Shown one piece after another: positions 32,015 through 43,567 of a stretch of 64,000 nt of DNA. Where the stretch lies: contig CM034531.1 in the NCBI GenBank assembly GCA_020002185.1, positions 90,269,901-90,333,900 of the forward strand, given 5' to 3'. The notes beneath the pieces were generated by a model. That model had not been told where the DNA came from. It did not search any database and saw only the letters and a program-made list of their open reading frames with translations. The position numbers and the translations under genes were made by a program. This DNA is from Paraescarpia echinospica. Lineage: Eukaryota; Annelida; Polychaeta; Sabellida; Siboglinidae. Within the stretch, counting starts at the first letter, position 1, and the number at the start of each line of letters is the position of its first letter.

Positions 32015-33040
32015 GTTAGATGGTGGAGCGATGTATGTGGAGACGTCGTGCGCTCGTGTTTGTAAAAGTGTGTATGAAATGTGTGCGTCGTCAAACAGCG
32101 GCGGCGGCGCATGACATTACGGCTTATCTTGATTGACATGTGAACGGAGAACAAAGGATTTTTACAAACGTTAAACGAAACGTTAAAAGCACGAAATTAA
32201 ACGTTATATTCGATCACTACGGGGTCAGGAAACACGAGATGCATAGATATTAGAGAAAATCGCTGTAAAAGTCACATTTGACAGTGGATGCACTGACGTG
32301 AACGCTAACTTTTTTCCTAAAACAAATTCCTCGGTAGACTAGGCGGAATGCGTTAAGCGCACATGTGTGACATCTGTTGCGCGTGACTTAACGAGTTGGA
32401 ATGTGAACGGAGAACAATGGATTTTTACAAACGATAAATGAAACGTTAAAAGCGCGAAATAAAACGTTGTATAAGATCGCTGGGGGGTCAGGAAACACGA
32501 GATGCATAGATATTAGAGAAATTCGCTGTAAAAGTCACATTTGACAATGAATGCACTGACGTGAACGCTAACTTTTTTCCGAAAACAAAATGCCTGGGAT
32601 GGATGAAGTATGCACGTCGATAATTCAAAAAGATAAGGGTATAAGTGTGAAGTGCGCATGCGCGTTATAGTGTAGACAATGACATTTCAAAAACAATAAA
32701 CGAAACGTTAAAAGTATGAAACTAAACGTTGTATAGATTCGCTGTGGAGTCAGGAAACGTGAATGCATCGATATTAGAGAAAATCGATGTAAGGAGAGAT
32801 TTAACGGCGAATGTACTGACGTGACTGGAAACTTTTTTCTGAAAACAAAATGTCTGAAATGTTCGAGGCATTCACGTTGATAATTGAGTAAGATGACGTA
32901 TTAGCGTGAAGTGCGCATGCGTGTTATTTGGAAAAGGTATAAAACGGGTGAGAAAAATGTTATATTGTATGACGCTGAAGTTCTAACGTGTATTCTTTCT
33001 ACAACAGCAGAGCAGCAAGCAGCAGACGTTCTTCCGCAAC
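32015..33040. promoter_or_regulatory. Divergent promoter block, copy B left arm
   Basis: Three to four repeats of the same module as in copy A, including GCGCATGCGC at 32,654 and a GCGCATGCGT variant at about 32,913. TATAAAA at 32,938-32,944 drives the RPA-like gene. Between the TATA box and the ATG lie TTCTAAC and TTCTTTCTACAACAG, a branch point and 3' splice site only about 65 bp downstream of the TATA. Confidence 0.6.
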
Positions 33041-33802
33041 ATGGCGGATGAAAGTCAACAACAACAACCAAAAAAGTCGAAGGCACCGCGTAAGCAGTCG
33101 ATGAAGGCGGCAGCGGCCAGCAGCAGTCAACCTTCGTCACTGATTGCAGCCTTGTCAAAGGGGACGTCACCACCCGTTAAGCGCCCCGTTACGCTGATCG
33201 CGGCCCCGTTGACTGTCGGCCGAAAGAGAAGCGCCGAAGAGGCGTCTTTGGAGCTACACCCCGACGACACGGCCGAGCAGCCCCCGGTGCTGTCGCGGAG
33301 CGGTTCTATGGAGCGTGAATCGATGGCGTCGACGCGTGCCACCGTGGTGAGTCTGAGACATCTGAAGTGTGCCGTCAACGGTGTTTATAAACTCCTGTCG
33401 GCCGTTACGTTCGATGCCGTCTCGTACAAAGGGGAGCCCGGCACCACCTATTTGGGATGTTCCCGTTGTCGCCGGAAATTGCAGACAAGCAAAGCCGGGG
33501 TCCTGATATGTCGAACGCACGGTGAAGTGTTCGTACCGAAATATTTCTTCGCGTTGCGTGTGATGGTGAAGGACGGCGAGGAGGAGGAAGACGAGCTTTG
33601 GCTTACGTTGTTCGATAGTCAAATGTCTAATCTCGTCGAGTTCACGGCCGAGTACTTGACGTAATTGAACGAGGAGGATCTCCGCGATACCGTGCTCGAG
33701 TTAACCGGTACTAAAGTGGAGATTAGTGTGCGGAAGACGAGTTGGAACGGGGACCCCTCGTATACAGTCCGCACACTAAAAAGATACGTCGACGATGACT
33801 AA
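33041..33802 (+). pseudogene. RPA-like ssDNA-binding protein, copy B left arm, one stop
   Basis: ATG 33,041 opens MADESQQQQPKKSKAPRKQS, then a Ser/Ala/Pro-rich linker, then the zinc-ribbon OB-fold (YLGCSRCRRKLQ, ICRTHG, PKYFFALRVMVKDG, ELWLTLFDSQM). A TAA at 33,662-33,664 cuts the frame at 207 codons, but codons homologous to copy A continue to TAA 33,800. The copy A stop falls at a different codon, so the two copies were inactivated independently. The final TAA lies in GACTAAT, a branch-point-like sequence just before the next acceptor. Confidence 0.7.
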
Positions 33803-33827
33803 TGTTGTTGTCTTGTGTTGTTTGTAG

Positions 33828-34820
33828 GAGGAGGAAAATTGGCCGCTACTGGTAGATTTATTGACGCACGCCAACGAACGACAACGAATGAGATATCGTC
33901 GGGGGCTGGAACTAAGCAAGGAGAGCTTTGAACTATTAGCCGAGTCGGCCGAACAATATATAAGAGCGTTTTGGTTGGCCTATGAAGGAAGCCTATTTCG
34001 TAGTAGTTTGATGTACTAACAGTTGTGCTTTTATATGCTTTAGGAAGTGCGCTGCGTACTGGAAAAAATGCTTGCAAACAACGAAAGGATTCGCGCTCAG
34101 TACGACGAGGTTGCGACGTTCGTAAGAACGTTGTTGGAACGGGATGTGCAGGGGTCAGTAAAGATGGATGAGGAGGAGGAAAAGAAAAAGAAGAGGGAGG
34201 CGGACTAATCATAATAATGTGTTTGTAGGACGATTTGATGCAGCACACCAGGCGTGAGTGTATGAGCGACTTCCTACACGCGTTCCTGACGGTGATTCGT
34301 AAAGAGTAGGACTGCTTTGTGCTGTAGGGTAGTGGCGGAGGAGTACGTGACGCCCACGTATTGGAGGCAATCATCGAGGAGGCACTGGGCGACTGCTCGA
34401 CCCGAATGCGCCCCCCTCCACCGACGTATAACGACAGCCTGGGGACGATGGGACCGACGTGCTCGCCGTACTGGAGCGTATCGGAGGAGCTGGGGACGTG
34501 CCAATCGCGTCTACATGCAAGGTTTCGATAAGCCGGGCTGTATTGTGACGCGCTATTTCAACGGCGTCATGGAAACGTTCCTGCGTCGATCGCTCATCCC
34601 CTGTTTCACGAGACTAGTGCATATTCTACACGAGACTATGGTGTCGATTTCTTCCGGAGATCAGCAGCCGCAAACGGGCCGTGCAGGATAATTGTATTTG
34701 GTGCAGTTTGTGTCGAACTGGTTGTTGGGAACAAATTGGCGCGATTATATGAGTCGCGTGCAACTCGAGTCGGCCGTGCACACGTACGTGCAACGTCAGA
34801 GCGGACTGGAATGAACACTA
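33828..34820 (+). pseudogene. Multi-exon viral gene of unknown function, copy B
   Basis: Four open blocks follow four acceptors: E1 33,828-34,019, E2 34,044-34,208, E3 34,229-34,309 and E4 from 34,328. E1 and E2 are charged and helical (SFELLAESAEQYIRAFWLAY, ANNERIRAQYDEVATFVRTL). The E2-E3 intron (34,158-34,228, 71 nt) has a canonical TCA|GTAAAG donor in phase 0 with GACTAAT and TTTGTAG. The E1-E2 intron has TACTAAC (34,014-34,020), and joins in phase if the AG at 34,047 is used. E4 matches the start of the copy A exon (SEELG...), then loses about 270 nt and its frame near 34,495 and carries a TAA at 34,689. It ends VQRQSGLE, TGA. Function unknown. Confidence 0.55.
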
Positions 34821-35232
34821 GTAGAATAAAGAACATTAATATTTGCTTGCTATTGAAACAAAGGCTTTGAATGTTGTAAGAGTACCGAATAAAACGTTGA
34901 AAATGTACTTTCCGTTTCCGAGTTACCTAGTTAGAAAAATTACCGCTAGTTAGAAAAAACCACCGCATTCCACCGCAAGTTAGAAAAATTACCGCTACTA
35001 CATTCCACCGCTAGTTAGAAAAATTACCGCTACTCCCGTTAGGGTGTACTTACCACCACCACCGTCACCGTCAAAACCACCGCATTCCACCGCAAGTTAG
35101 AAAAATTACCGCCACAACATTCCACCGCTAGTTAGAAAAATTACCGCTACTCCCGCTAGGGTGTACTTACCACCACCACCACCACCGTCACCGTTATAAA
35201 TAGCGACGTTCGAAAAATTATCATTAGAGAGA
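34821..35232 (+). promoter_or_regulatory. polB promoter, copy B: repeats, TATAAATA
   Basis: AATAAA (34,825) ends the preceding gene. Then GCTAGTTAGAAAAATTACCGC repeats and CACCACCAC tracts precede TATAAATA (35,195-35,202), 31 bp upstream of polB ATG 35,233. The repeat type differs from copy A, although the TATA and GTTCGAAAAA blocks are conserved. Confidence 0.6.
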
Positions 35233-38200
35233 ATGCCACCACCACCTACTAGATGGCAATGTCCGAAATGCGGGCGCTATTTCGCGACGCAGTCGACGTT
35301 AGAAAGACACGAAAAGTTGCGGCGACGAAGCGCTATGCGTAAAACGTCGAGAGTGTCCAAAATGTGGCACGCTATTCACCACGCGTCACGCTATGCTACG
35401 ACATCTGAGGCTGCTGTGTTCACCGCCACCTCCTAGTAGTAATGAATCAGTGGTGGAGGAAGCCGCTAGGGCGCCGTCGCCCGACGATCTACAGCGTGTC
35501 GTTGACGAGCACCGGCGTAGCATAGAGACGTCGGTGGCGCGCGGCGTCATACAGTCGCGTTACAACTATCGTATGACCGCCTGTACGAGTACGCGCGTGC
35601 TCGAACCGCGTCTGAGGGAAATGTTTCGCGCGCAAAAGAACGCGTTTAAAATTAACGTAAGCTATGGTTTTGTATTACGCCACAAGGTGTCGGGTCGTTA
35701 CCGATATTTTCATTCTTCGTGTAACTGTTGCGGTCGCCTCCTCGAAACACCCGCCCTAGTTACCAATAGCCGTTCATTCGAACGATTCCTCGACGCCGTG
35801 CGCACTACCGACGTACTGCATTACGCCATCACGCAGCGTCCCGACTCGGGTTGGATCGTCGAGCTCGTAACTAACGCCACCTACTTCGTGAACGTCATCA
35901 TCAATCATCCTATCGGCTGCGTTGGCGTGACGACGCTTCCCGCCTACGTGCGCCTCAACAGGTCCATCGTGTCGTTGACGAACGATCATCGAGGCACGCC
36001 CTACGACGACCATCTGTGTCTCTTCCGATGCATCGGACTCCACCTGCAAGGTCAACGACGAGGCGAAAGTGGTCGCCACATCGATACGAACCGTTTAACG
36101 AAAGACACTAAACGTCTGTACGCGCGGTATTGTCGCTCCGCGCGCACGTCGACCTCGAACGGCGGCGGCGTGCGCCTGAACGAATTGGATCGCGTGGAGA
36201 CGGTTTTCGGCATCAACGTCGTCGTCTATCGTCGACTGACGAACGACGTCGCCGAACTAGTCCGTCGATCGTGCGAAGCGCACCCCACGACGCTGAACGT
36301 CAACCTGTACGAGTCGCACTTCTCGTACATATGCGATCAGCGCGCGTACTCGAAAACGTACAAGTGCGGGAAATGCGGCAGCGTCCTCTGGCGGAGCGCG
36401 CGCGATTGACCACGTCACGAAGCGACGTGCGAAGGCGGTGTTCGTCACGTGTTCCCCGGCGGCGTCTACCGACCGACGGCGCCCGTATTCGAGCGACTCG
36501 ACGACGAAGGCATCGACGTCGGCGACGACGACCTGCGCTACTACCCGTACCGCGCGACGTTCGATTTCGAGTGCTATTTCGCCGATAACGATCTGCCGAC
36601 GGATACCGACAAATGCCGCTGGATCGCGCGACACGAACTGCTCAGCGTGAGCGTCGCGTCGAACGTGCCCGGTCACGAACGAAGCGGCGCGCTGTTACGT
36701 CACGACCGGCGATTCGTCGGAACTCGCGTGTCGCCTCATCGACGACCTGGAAGCGGTGAACGCGACGGCGTGCGCGATTCTACGTCCCCGCTACGACGCG
36801 ACCTTCGAAGCGCTCGAAGCGCTCGACGCCGACTGGCAGCGACGACGATGCGACGACGACGACGAGGACGCGTCACCGTACGCCACTCTCGCCGACCGGC
36901 TGTGGACGTACCTTCGTCAAATGGCCGTATTGGGATTCAATTCGGGTAAGTACGACCTGAACGTCGTCAAAAAGTACTTGACCCGCCTGCTCATAACCGA
37001 CGACGCGCAGCACACGTCGTCGGCGTTTACAATTAAACGTCAGAACAATTACATGTGCCTGTCGACGACGACGTTGAAGTTCCTGGACATAACGAATTAC
37101 CTCGCGCCTGGCGTTAGCTACGATCGCTTTCTGAAAGCGTACGGTTGCTCGGCAACGAAGGGCTACTTTCCGTACGAGTACATCGACGCGTTGACGAGTC
37201 TGGACGAAACCGCCCTGCCGTCGCGCGAAGCTTTCTACAGCCAGTTGAAACGCGAGGGAATCTCCGCGGAGGCGTACGAGATTTGCGCGACGGCGTGGCG
37301 CGACGAGGGCATGACGTCGATGGGCGATTTTCTTGTGAGTTATAACAATCGTGACGTGACGCCGTTTCTCGAAGCCGTCGATCGCCAGTTCGCCTTCTAT
37401 CGGCGCCGACGTATCGACATGTTCAAGGACGCCATCAGCGTACCGGGGTTGACGTTGTTGTACCTGTTCAAAGACCTGCTGACGACTATCCATTTCTCGC
37501 TCTTCAACTAGTCGAAAAAAGATCTGCACCGTCTGCTGCAGGCGCAGATCGTCGGCGGCCCGTCGATCATCTTCGCGCGCCACCACGAGGCCGACGTGAC
37601 GTCGATTCGTGGCGACGGCGGCGCGCCGTGCCGATCGATAGTAGGCTTCGACGCAAACGGCCTCTATCTATGGGCGATAATGCAGGAGATGCCGACGGGC
37701 TGGTACACGCGCCGACGCGCTGAGAACGCCTTTCGAGCGGAACGCGTGCACCGCTACGGCCGTATGGCCGTGGAGTGGTTGACACGGGTGGAGGCGGAAA
37801 CCGGCGCGCGTATACGGCGCCAGTTGAACGGACGCGAGAAGCGCATCGGAAAGCACCGAGTCGACGGCTGGTGCGCCGCCACGCGAACGGCGTATCAATT
37901 TTACGGCTGCTATTTTCACGGCTGCCCGACGTGTCAGGCGCACGTGACGACGAACGCCGTCAACGGTCAACCGATGACGACGCTGTACGCCGAGACGATC
38001 GCCGTGACCGCCTACCTGCGCCGTTTCGTCGACGAAGTCGTCGAAATGTGGGCGTGCCAGTGGCACGCCGTGCGACCGCCGGTGACGCCGCCCGACGCGC
38101 CACGATGGCAACCAGCGACCATTACGCTCTCGACGATACTGGAGGCGGTGCGCGACGGCTCTCTGTTCGGCCTCGTGCAGTGCGATATCGCCGTACCGGA

Positions 38201-39198
38201 AGCGCTGCGCGACAAGTTCGCCGAGATGCATCCGGTATTCAAGAACGTCGATATCACGCGCGACGATCTCAGCCCGTTCATGCGCGACTACGCCGAGTCG
38301 CACGATCTCCTCACGCGACCTCAACGCACCCTCGTCGGTAGCTACTTCGGCGCGGCGATCGTGCTCGCGACGCCGCTCCTACGGGAAATCGATTATGCGC
38401 GTCGGTCGGCTCCGGGAAATCAAGTACGCGACGCCGGTCGGCGCGTCGATGCTCCTCAACAATCGGCGCTTCCGGCAACTGGACGCCGTCGTCGACGACG
38501 CGCTGTACGAGGTGGCGCTGAATAAGCGTAAAATCGTCTACGGTCTGCCGATACATATCGGCTATTTCGTATTGCAGTACGCAAAATTGAGAATGCTGGA
38601 ATTTTATTACAGTTTCGTCGACGCCTACATTCCCCGTTCGCTCTTCCAGTACTGCGCTATGGACACCGACTCGGCGTACATAGCCCTAGCCGGACGTGAC
38701 GTCGACGCGCTCGTACCGGAAGAACGTCGCGAACACTACTTCCGTAATCGTTCGCTCTGGTTTCCGGCCGAATGCTGCGACGCGCACGTAAACGCCTACG
38801 TACGACGGCGCGTCGCCGGACTAGCGTGGGAGGAGCCGGCGGCCTGCTGCGCGAGCCGACGCCTGTTCGATCGTCGAACGCCGGCGCTCTTCAAAGAAGA
38901 GTGGCGCGGCGACGGAATCGTGGCGCTGTGCAGCAAGACCTACTACTGCTTCGGCGGCGTCGCCGGTCCGAAGTACAACACGAAGGGACTGAGCAAGCGA
39001 CAGAACGCCGACATCGACGAGCACACCTTCCTCGCCGTAATGCGCGACCGTCGCAACGGCGTCGGCTGGAACCGCGGTTTCCAAGTGAAAGACTCGTCCG
39101 TGTTGACGTACGTTCAAGAGCGCACGGCGTTGTGCTACTTCTACGCTAAACGCCGCGTGCTCGACGACGGCGTCACCACGGCGCCGATACTCGTCTAA
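35233..39198 (+). pseudogene. Protein-primed family B DNA polymerase (polB), copy B, broken
   Basis: The frame runs from ATG 35,233 to TAA 39,196. Domain order is as in copy A, including a zinc finger missing from copy A (YKCGKCGSVLWRSARD then RHEATC, about 36,360-36,430). Exo I is FDFECYF (about 36,560), exo II GFNSGKYDLN (about 36,935), motif A GFDANGLYLW (about 37,650) and motif C MDTDSAYIAL with the catalytic Asp-Thr-Asp-Ser (38,662-38,673). Breaks are a frameshift at about 35,320, TGA 36,407, a frameshift at about 36,685, TAG 37,509, and a deletion of roughly 240 nt at about 38,390. That deletion removes motif B (the SSYG region present in copy A) and shifts the frame. The last 268 codons are open from 38,395. 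Confidence 0.9.
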
Positions 39199-39397
39199 CT
39201 CGTAAACAACACTCGTCTAACTCGTCTACTACTAACCTAACCCCCACCACCCTCCTAGGGGTAGTTTCTGTATGTATGTATGTGTGGGTAATAATAATAA
39301 ACACCAATGTACGTGTGATCATTTGTTTGTCGTGTTTTTATTTCTTCTATTATACACGTAAAAGCGAAACATTTTAATAGTGCCGAACAGGTTTTAA
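39199..39397. terminator. Convergent polB/protease 3' region, copy B
   Basis: A (TATG)n tract and an AATAAA (39,296-39,301) for polB on +. On -, ATTAAAAC-type sequence follows the protease stop. The CTCGTCTAACTCGT repeats after the polB stop match copy A. Confidence 0.5.
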
Positions 39398-39838
39398 TCA
39401 ATCGTATACGAGACAGTCATTGTTTACCCGATTAGTGCCGAATAGGTTCTGAAACGTCGTCAACGGCATCCCGCGACATCGGAGGAGAAGGTAGGCGACG
39501 CAATATTGTCCGCACACGTTAGAGACGACGCTCTGCAGCCTCTTGTCGTTGAACGTCCACGCGTCGCCGCAGTGACGACGCAGGAAGGCGCGGAAGTCGG
39601 CGTGCAGCGGCGGCAGACCGTACGAATCGAAGTACTCGCCTCGTCGGTCGGCACCGACGTAGACCGCCACCCAGTGCTGTCCCGGTTCGCCGCCGTCGTC
39701 GGTGTTGCACAAGAAGGCCGTCGGGTAGGTGACGCCGATGGCGGCGGTAAGTAGCGCGTCTTTAGGCACGACGCCGACGACGATACGTTTAGCGTACGTG
39801 TCGAGTTCCAGACGACGCATCAGTTGAAACGTATCCAT
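39398..39838 (-). CDS. Adenain-like cysteine protease (peptidase family C5), intact ORF
   Basis: ATG 39,838 opens MDTFQLMRRLELDTYAKRIV; 146 aa end at TGA 39,398. The start follows the capsid stop by a few nt, as in copy A, so upstream in-frame ATGs are not used. Catalytic residues match adenain in order and spacing: His55 (GEPGQHWVAVYV), Asp71 (EYFDSYGLPP), Gln102 and Cys109 (LQSVVSNVCGQYC, 7 residues apart as in the adenovirus enzyme). The length is shorter than adenovirus protease (about 204 aa) but typical of Polinton-type enzymes. It would cleave virion precursors. It is the only core viral gene in the window with no visible break, although its partner capsid gene is truncated. Confidence 0.85.
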   Translation of the reverse strand: MDTFQLMRRLELDTYAKRIVVGVVPKDALLTAAIGVTYPTAFLCNTDDGGEPGQHWVAVYVGADRRGEYFDSYGLPPLHADFRAFLRRHCGDAWTFNDKRLQSVVSNVCGQYCVAYLLLRCRGMPLTTFQNLFGTNRVNNDCLVYD

Positions 39839-39843
39839 AGTTA

Positions 39844-40068
39844 CTACCAGTCGTACACGACGTTCCTGTTCCGGTCGATCTCCATCACCGTCTCGAATTC
39901 CGCGTACACGACGACGTTCACCGGAAGCGGTAGCGGCGTCCCGAAATGCATTTCGACGCCCAAGCTCCCCTGACGCACGACGTTGAAATGATCGCCGTCG
40001 CAACAGTCGGGGGTCAGGTCGAAACCGAAGATGCTGTAGCCGGCGCCAAAGTCCGTACGCGATACGTC
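39844..40068 (-). pseudogene. Major capsid protein, C-terminal remnant, copy B
   Basis: About 74 codons encode NDVSRTDFGAGYSIFGFDLT and end in VVVYAEFETVMEIDRNRNVV and a stop. This is the end of the F54H12.2-type capsid. The upstream three quarters are absent: at about 40,068 the sequence switches to the inverted copy of the RPA-like gene end. The apparent start Met comes from the junction. Confidence 0.85.
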
Positions 40069-40069
40069 A

Positions 40070-40831
40070 TTAGTCATCGTCGACGTATCTTTTTAGTGTG
40101 CGGACTGTATACGAGGGGTCCCCGTTCCAACTCGTCTTCCGCACACTAATCTCCACTTTAGTACCGGTTAACTCGAGCACGGTATCGCGGAGATCCTCCT
40201 CGTTCAATTACGTCAAGTACTCGGCCGTGAACTCGACGAGATTAGACATTTGACTATCGAACAACGTAAGCCAAAGCTCGTCTTCCTCCTCCTCGCCGTC
40301 CTTCACCATCACACGCAACGCGAAGAAATATTTCGGTACGAACACTTCACCGTGCGTTCGACATATCAGGACCCCGGCTTTGCTTGTCTGCAATTTCCGG
40401 CGACAACGGGAACATCCCAAATAGGTGGTGCCGGGCTCCCCTTTGTACGAGACGGCATCGAACGTAACGGCCGACAGGAGTTTATAAACACCGTTGACGG
40501 CACACTTCAGATGTCTCAGACTCACCACGGTGGCACGCGTCGACGCCATCGATTCACGCTCCATAGAACCGCTCCGCGACAGCACCGGGGGCTGCTCGGC
40601 CGTGTCGTCGGGGTGTAGCTCCAAAGACGCCTCTTCGGCGCTTCTCTTTCGGCCGACAGTCAACGGGGCCGCGATCAGCGTAACGGGGCGCTTAACGGGT
40701 GGTGACGTCCCCTTTGACAAGGCTGCAATCAGTGACGAAGGTTGACTGCTGCTGGCCGCTGCCGCCTTCATCGACTGCTTACGCGGTGCCTTCGACTTTT
40801 TTGGTTGTTGTTGTTGACTTTCATCCGCCAT
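40070..40831 (-). pseudogene. RPA-like ssDNA-binding protein, copy B right arm
   Basis: Mirror of 33,041-33,802, including the same TAA (about 40,208-40,210) and with no difference seen in the 207-codon part. Sharing of the nonsense mutation shows that the inverted duplication came after gene death. Confidence 0.7.
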
Positions 40832-41857
40832 GTTGCGGAAGAACGTCTGCTGCTTGCTGCTCTGCTGTTGTAGAAAGAATACACGTTAGAACTTCAGCGT
40901 CATACAATATAACATTTTTCTCACCCGTTTTATACCTTTTCCAAATAACACGCATGCGCACTTCACGCTAATACGTCATCTTACTCAATTATCAACGTGA
41001 ATGCCTCGAACATTTCAGACATTTTGTTTTCAGAAAAAAGTTTCCAGTCACGTCAGTACATTCGCCGTTAAATCTCTCCTTACATCGATTTTCTCTAATA
41101 TCGATGCATTCACGTTTCCTGACTCCACAGCGAATCTATACAACGTTTAGTTTCATACTTTTAACGTTTCGTTTATTGTTTTTGAAATGTCATTGTCTAC
41201 ACTATAACGCGCATGCGCACTTCACACTTATACCCTTATCTTTTTGAATTATCGACGTGCATACTTCATCCATCCCAGGCATTTTGTTTTCGGAAAAAAG
41301 TTAGCGTTCACGTCAGTGCATTCATTGTCAAATGTGACTTTTACAGCGAATTTCTCTAATATCTATGCATCTCGTGTTTCCTGACCCCCCAGCGATCTTA
41401 TACAACGTTTTATTTCGCGCTTTTAACGTTTCATTTATCGTTTGTAAAAATCCATTGTTCTCCGTTCACATTCCAACTCGTTAAGTCACGCGCAACAGAT
41501 GTCACACATGTGCGCTTAACGCATTCCGCCTAGTCTACCGAGGAATTTGTTTTAGGAAAAAAGTTAGCGTTCACGTCAGTGCATCCACTGTCAAATGTGA
41601 CTTTTACAGCGATTTTCTCTAATATCTATGCATCTCGTGTTTCCTGACCCCGTAGTGATCGAATATAACGTTTAATTTCGTGCTTTTAACGTTTCGTTTA
41701 ACGTTTGTAAAAATCCTTTGTTCTCCGTTCACATGTCAATCAAGATAAGCCGTAATGTCATGCGCCGCCGCCGCTGTTTGACGACGCACACATTTCATAC
41801 ACACTTTTACAAACACGAGCGCACGACGTCTCCACATACATCGCTCCACCATCTAAC
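40832..41857. promoter_or_regulatory. Divergent promoter block, copy B right arm
   Basis: Mirror of 32,015-33,040. The TATA box for the RPA-like gene is at 40,928-40,934 on -. GCGCATGCGC is at 41,209-41,218. Confidence 0.6.
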
Positions 41858-42726
41858 ATGGCCACGTCCACAACAACACCACGGTAAGACAGCGTACATT
41901 TTATTTAAACAGTGCTTACTATACGCAATAGCATGCATGCATTTTATTTAAATGCACGTTTTTATTGTTGTAACATGCATTTCATTTAAACAGTGCTTAC
42001 TATACGCAATAGCATGTATTTTATTTTAAACATGCATGCATTTTATTTAAATGCACGTTTTTATTGTTGTAACATGCATGCATTTTATTTAAATGCATGT
42101 TTTTACTAGTACTCATTATGTATTTTACCGTTTAAACGTGCATGCATTTTATTTATGAGTGCGTGCATACATGCATGCATTTTATTTAAACAATGCATAC
42201 TATGCATGTATTTTACCAAGACAGTGCTTACTAGTAGCATGTTTTTTATTTCAATTTACTACATACCGTTTAAACAATGCATACTACGCATGCATTTTAT
42301 TTATAACTCTCACTCATTTTATTCATCCTTTGTTTATTTAATAGACCGATCCAACTGCCTACAAGCAGTACGTACACGCCACGTAGGCCGATCGATCTGC
42401 CCGACGCGTCGACGACGTCGACCCGGGCAACATGCGCGGTCCCACCGTACATCCACACGTCGCCACCTCCTACGCCCGCCCCCACGCCTGACAGCTACAG
42501 CTCTGACGACGACGATGACATCATCCCCGATATGGCTCGGGTGTTTCTCGTGAAACAAGCAAACGGATTATGGAGAACAATCACGCCCCCCGAACTATAT
42601 CGTCGGGAAGGCTTCGGTTCCCCGCCGGAGATCACGCCTCGTCGGGAAGGCTTCGGCTCCCCGCCGGAGACCAGCAGGCAGCAACCTGTCGGTCGCGGCC
42701 GAACACTCGTCAACTATTCCGAATAA
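41858..42726 (+). CDS. Spliced early-type gene, copy B right arm (2 exons, 135 aa)
   Basis: Exon 1 (41,858-41,883, MATSTTTP then CG|GTAAG) joins exon 2 (42,345-42,726) after TTGTTTATTTAATAG, with the same phase as in copy A. The product is Pro/Thr-rich (TSPPPTPAPTPDSYSS), has an acidic run (SDDDDDIIPD), then MARVFLVKQANGLWRTITPP and two tandem copies of RREGFGSPPE. Conservation of intron position, phase and the FL...GLWRT...R-GF block between two diverged copies supports a real gene. The TAA overlaps AATAAA (42,723-42,728). No known family was recognised; its place beside the divergent promoter suggests an early regulator. Confidence 0.65.
41884..42344 (+). repeat. ATGCATGC-rich intron, copy B right arm
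   Basis: Repeats of ATGCATGCATTTTATTTAAA and GTTTAAACAATGCATACTA fill the intron. It is AT-richer than the copy A intron but built from the same tetramer. Confidence 0.7.
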
Positions 42727-43567
42727 AATATTTCAGTCACTACTCACGTTTTCACGCGTCTATTTTCAATGCATAAACACCCTACTGAATGTTAGTGTAT
42801 TTATGCATTTGATTGTCATTGTAATCCCACGACTAGATGTATTTAAACGCATTGGTTTCGTTTTAATCCGTCCACCAGAACAACGTTGTTTACCGTTAGC
42901 CAGCTATGCTGTCATCCAGGGGTCAAAGGCCACTAGAGCAGCAGCAGCCGGTGGCAGTGCCTTATCGCTGCAGCAGCAGCAGCGGTCGTCGCTCTTGCTG
43001 TCAACATCACATACGGGGACATCTCAACGTTTATACAATGGTTTTAATATACAATGGTTTTAGCGTGGTTAGCGTATTGCTTCCGTCAGCACAACTCCTA
43101 CCCCAGTTATAGGTGGTCCATCAAAAACGAAAGTACGAAACTTAACATATATACTTTAGCGTGGTTATAAAGTACGAAACTAAACTTATATACTTTAGCG
43201 TGGTTATAAAGTACGAAACTAAACTTATATACTTTAGCGTGGTTATTAAACGCATTATTGCTTACGTCAGCGCGCTCTATGTACGGCGTTGATCGCTAGG
43301 ACTAAAATACTCTCTGCACTCACCGCTAGGTGGCATCTCTAGTGTACTGTCAATCATCCAATTAGTATCAAATTACATCGCTCATCAATCACGTTTTTTA
43401 CAAGTAGGTTTCCGAAACTCATTAGAGTCAAACAAAAAACCTTTGATCTTTTTTTATACATAGGACTAGTCTCGCATTATTGCTTACGTCAGCAGTGTGC
43501 TCGAATCGTTTAGTGGTCATTAAAACGTTTTTTATAAGTAGGGTTTTGAGACCGTACAGGTCCTACT
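42727..43567. repeat. Virus copy B terminal region, right arm
   Basis: Mirror of 30,305-31,145, ending in GGTCCTACT at 43,567. It includes TTGCTTACGTCAGC, ACCGCTAGGTGGCA (about 43,322) and AAACCTTTGATCTTTTT. Confidence 0.6.

Noticed and set aside
33041..33664. Taking the 207-codon ORF as the full RPA-like protein
   Set aside because: Codons conserved with copy A continue after TAA 33,662 to a common stop, so the ORF is truncated by a nonsense mutation.
39398..40003. Protease start at 40,003 (201 codons)
   Set aside because: The extra N-terminus is antisense-frame capsid sequence; the conserved Met at 39,838 follows the capsid stop as in copy A.
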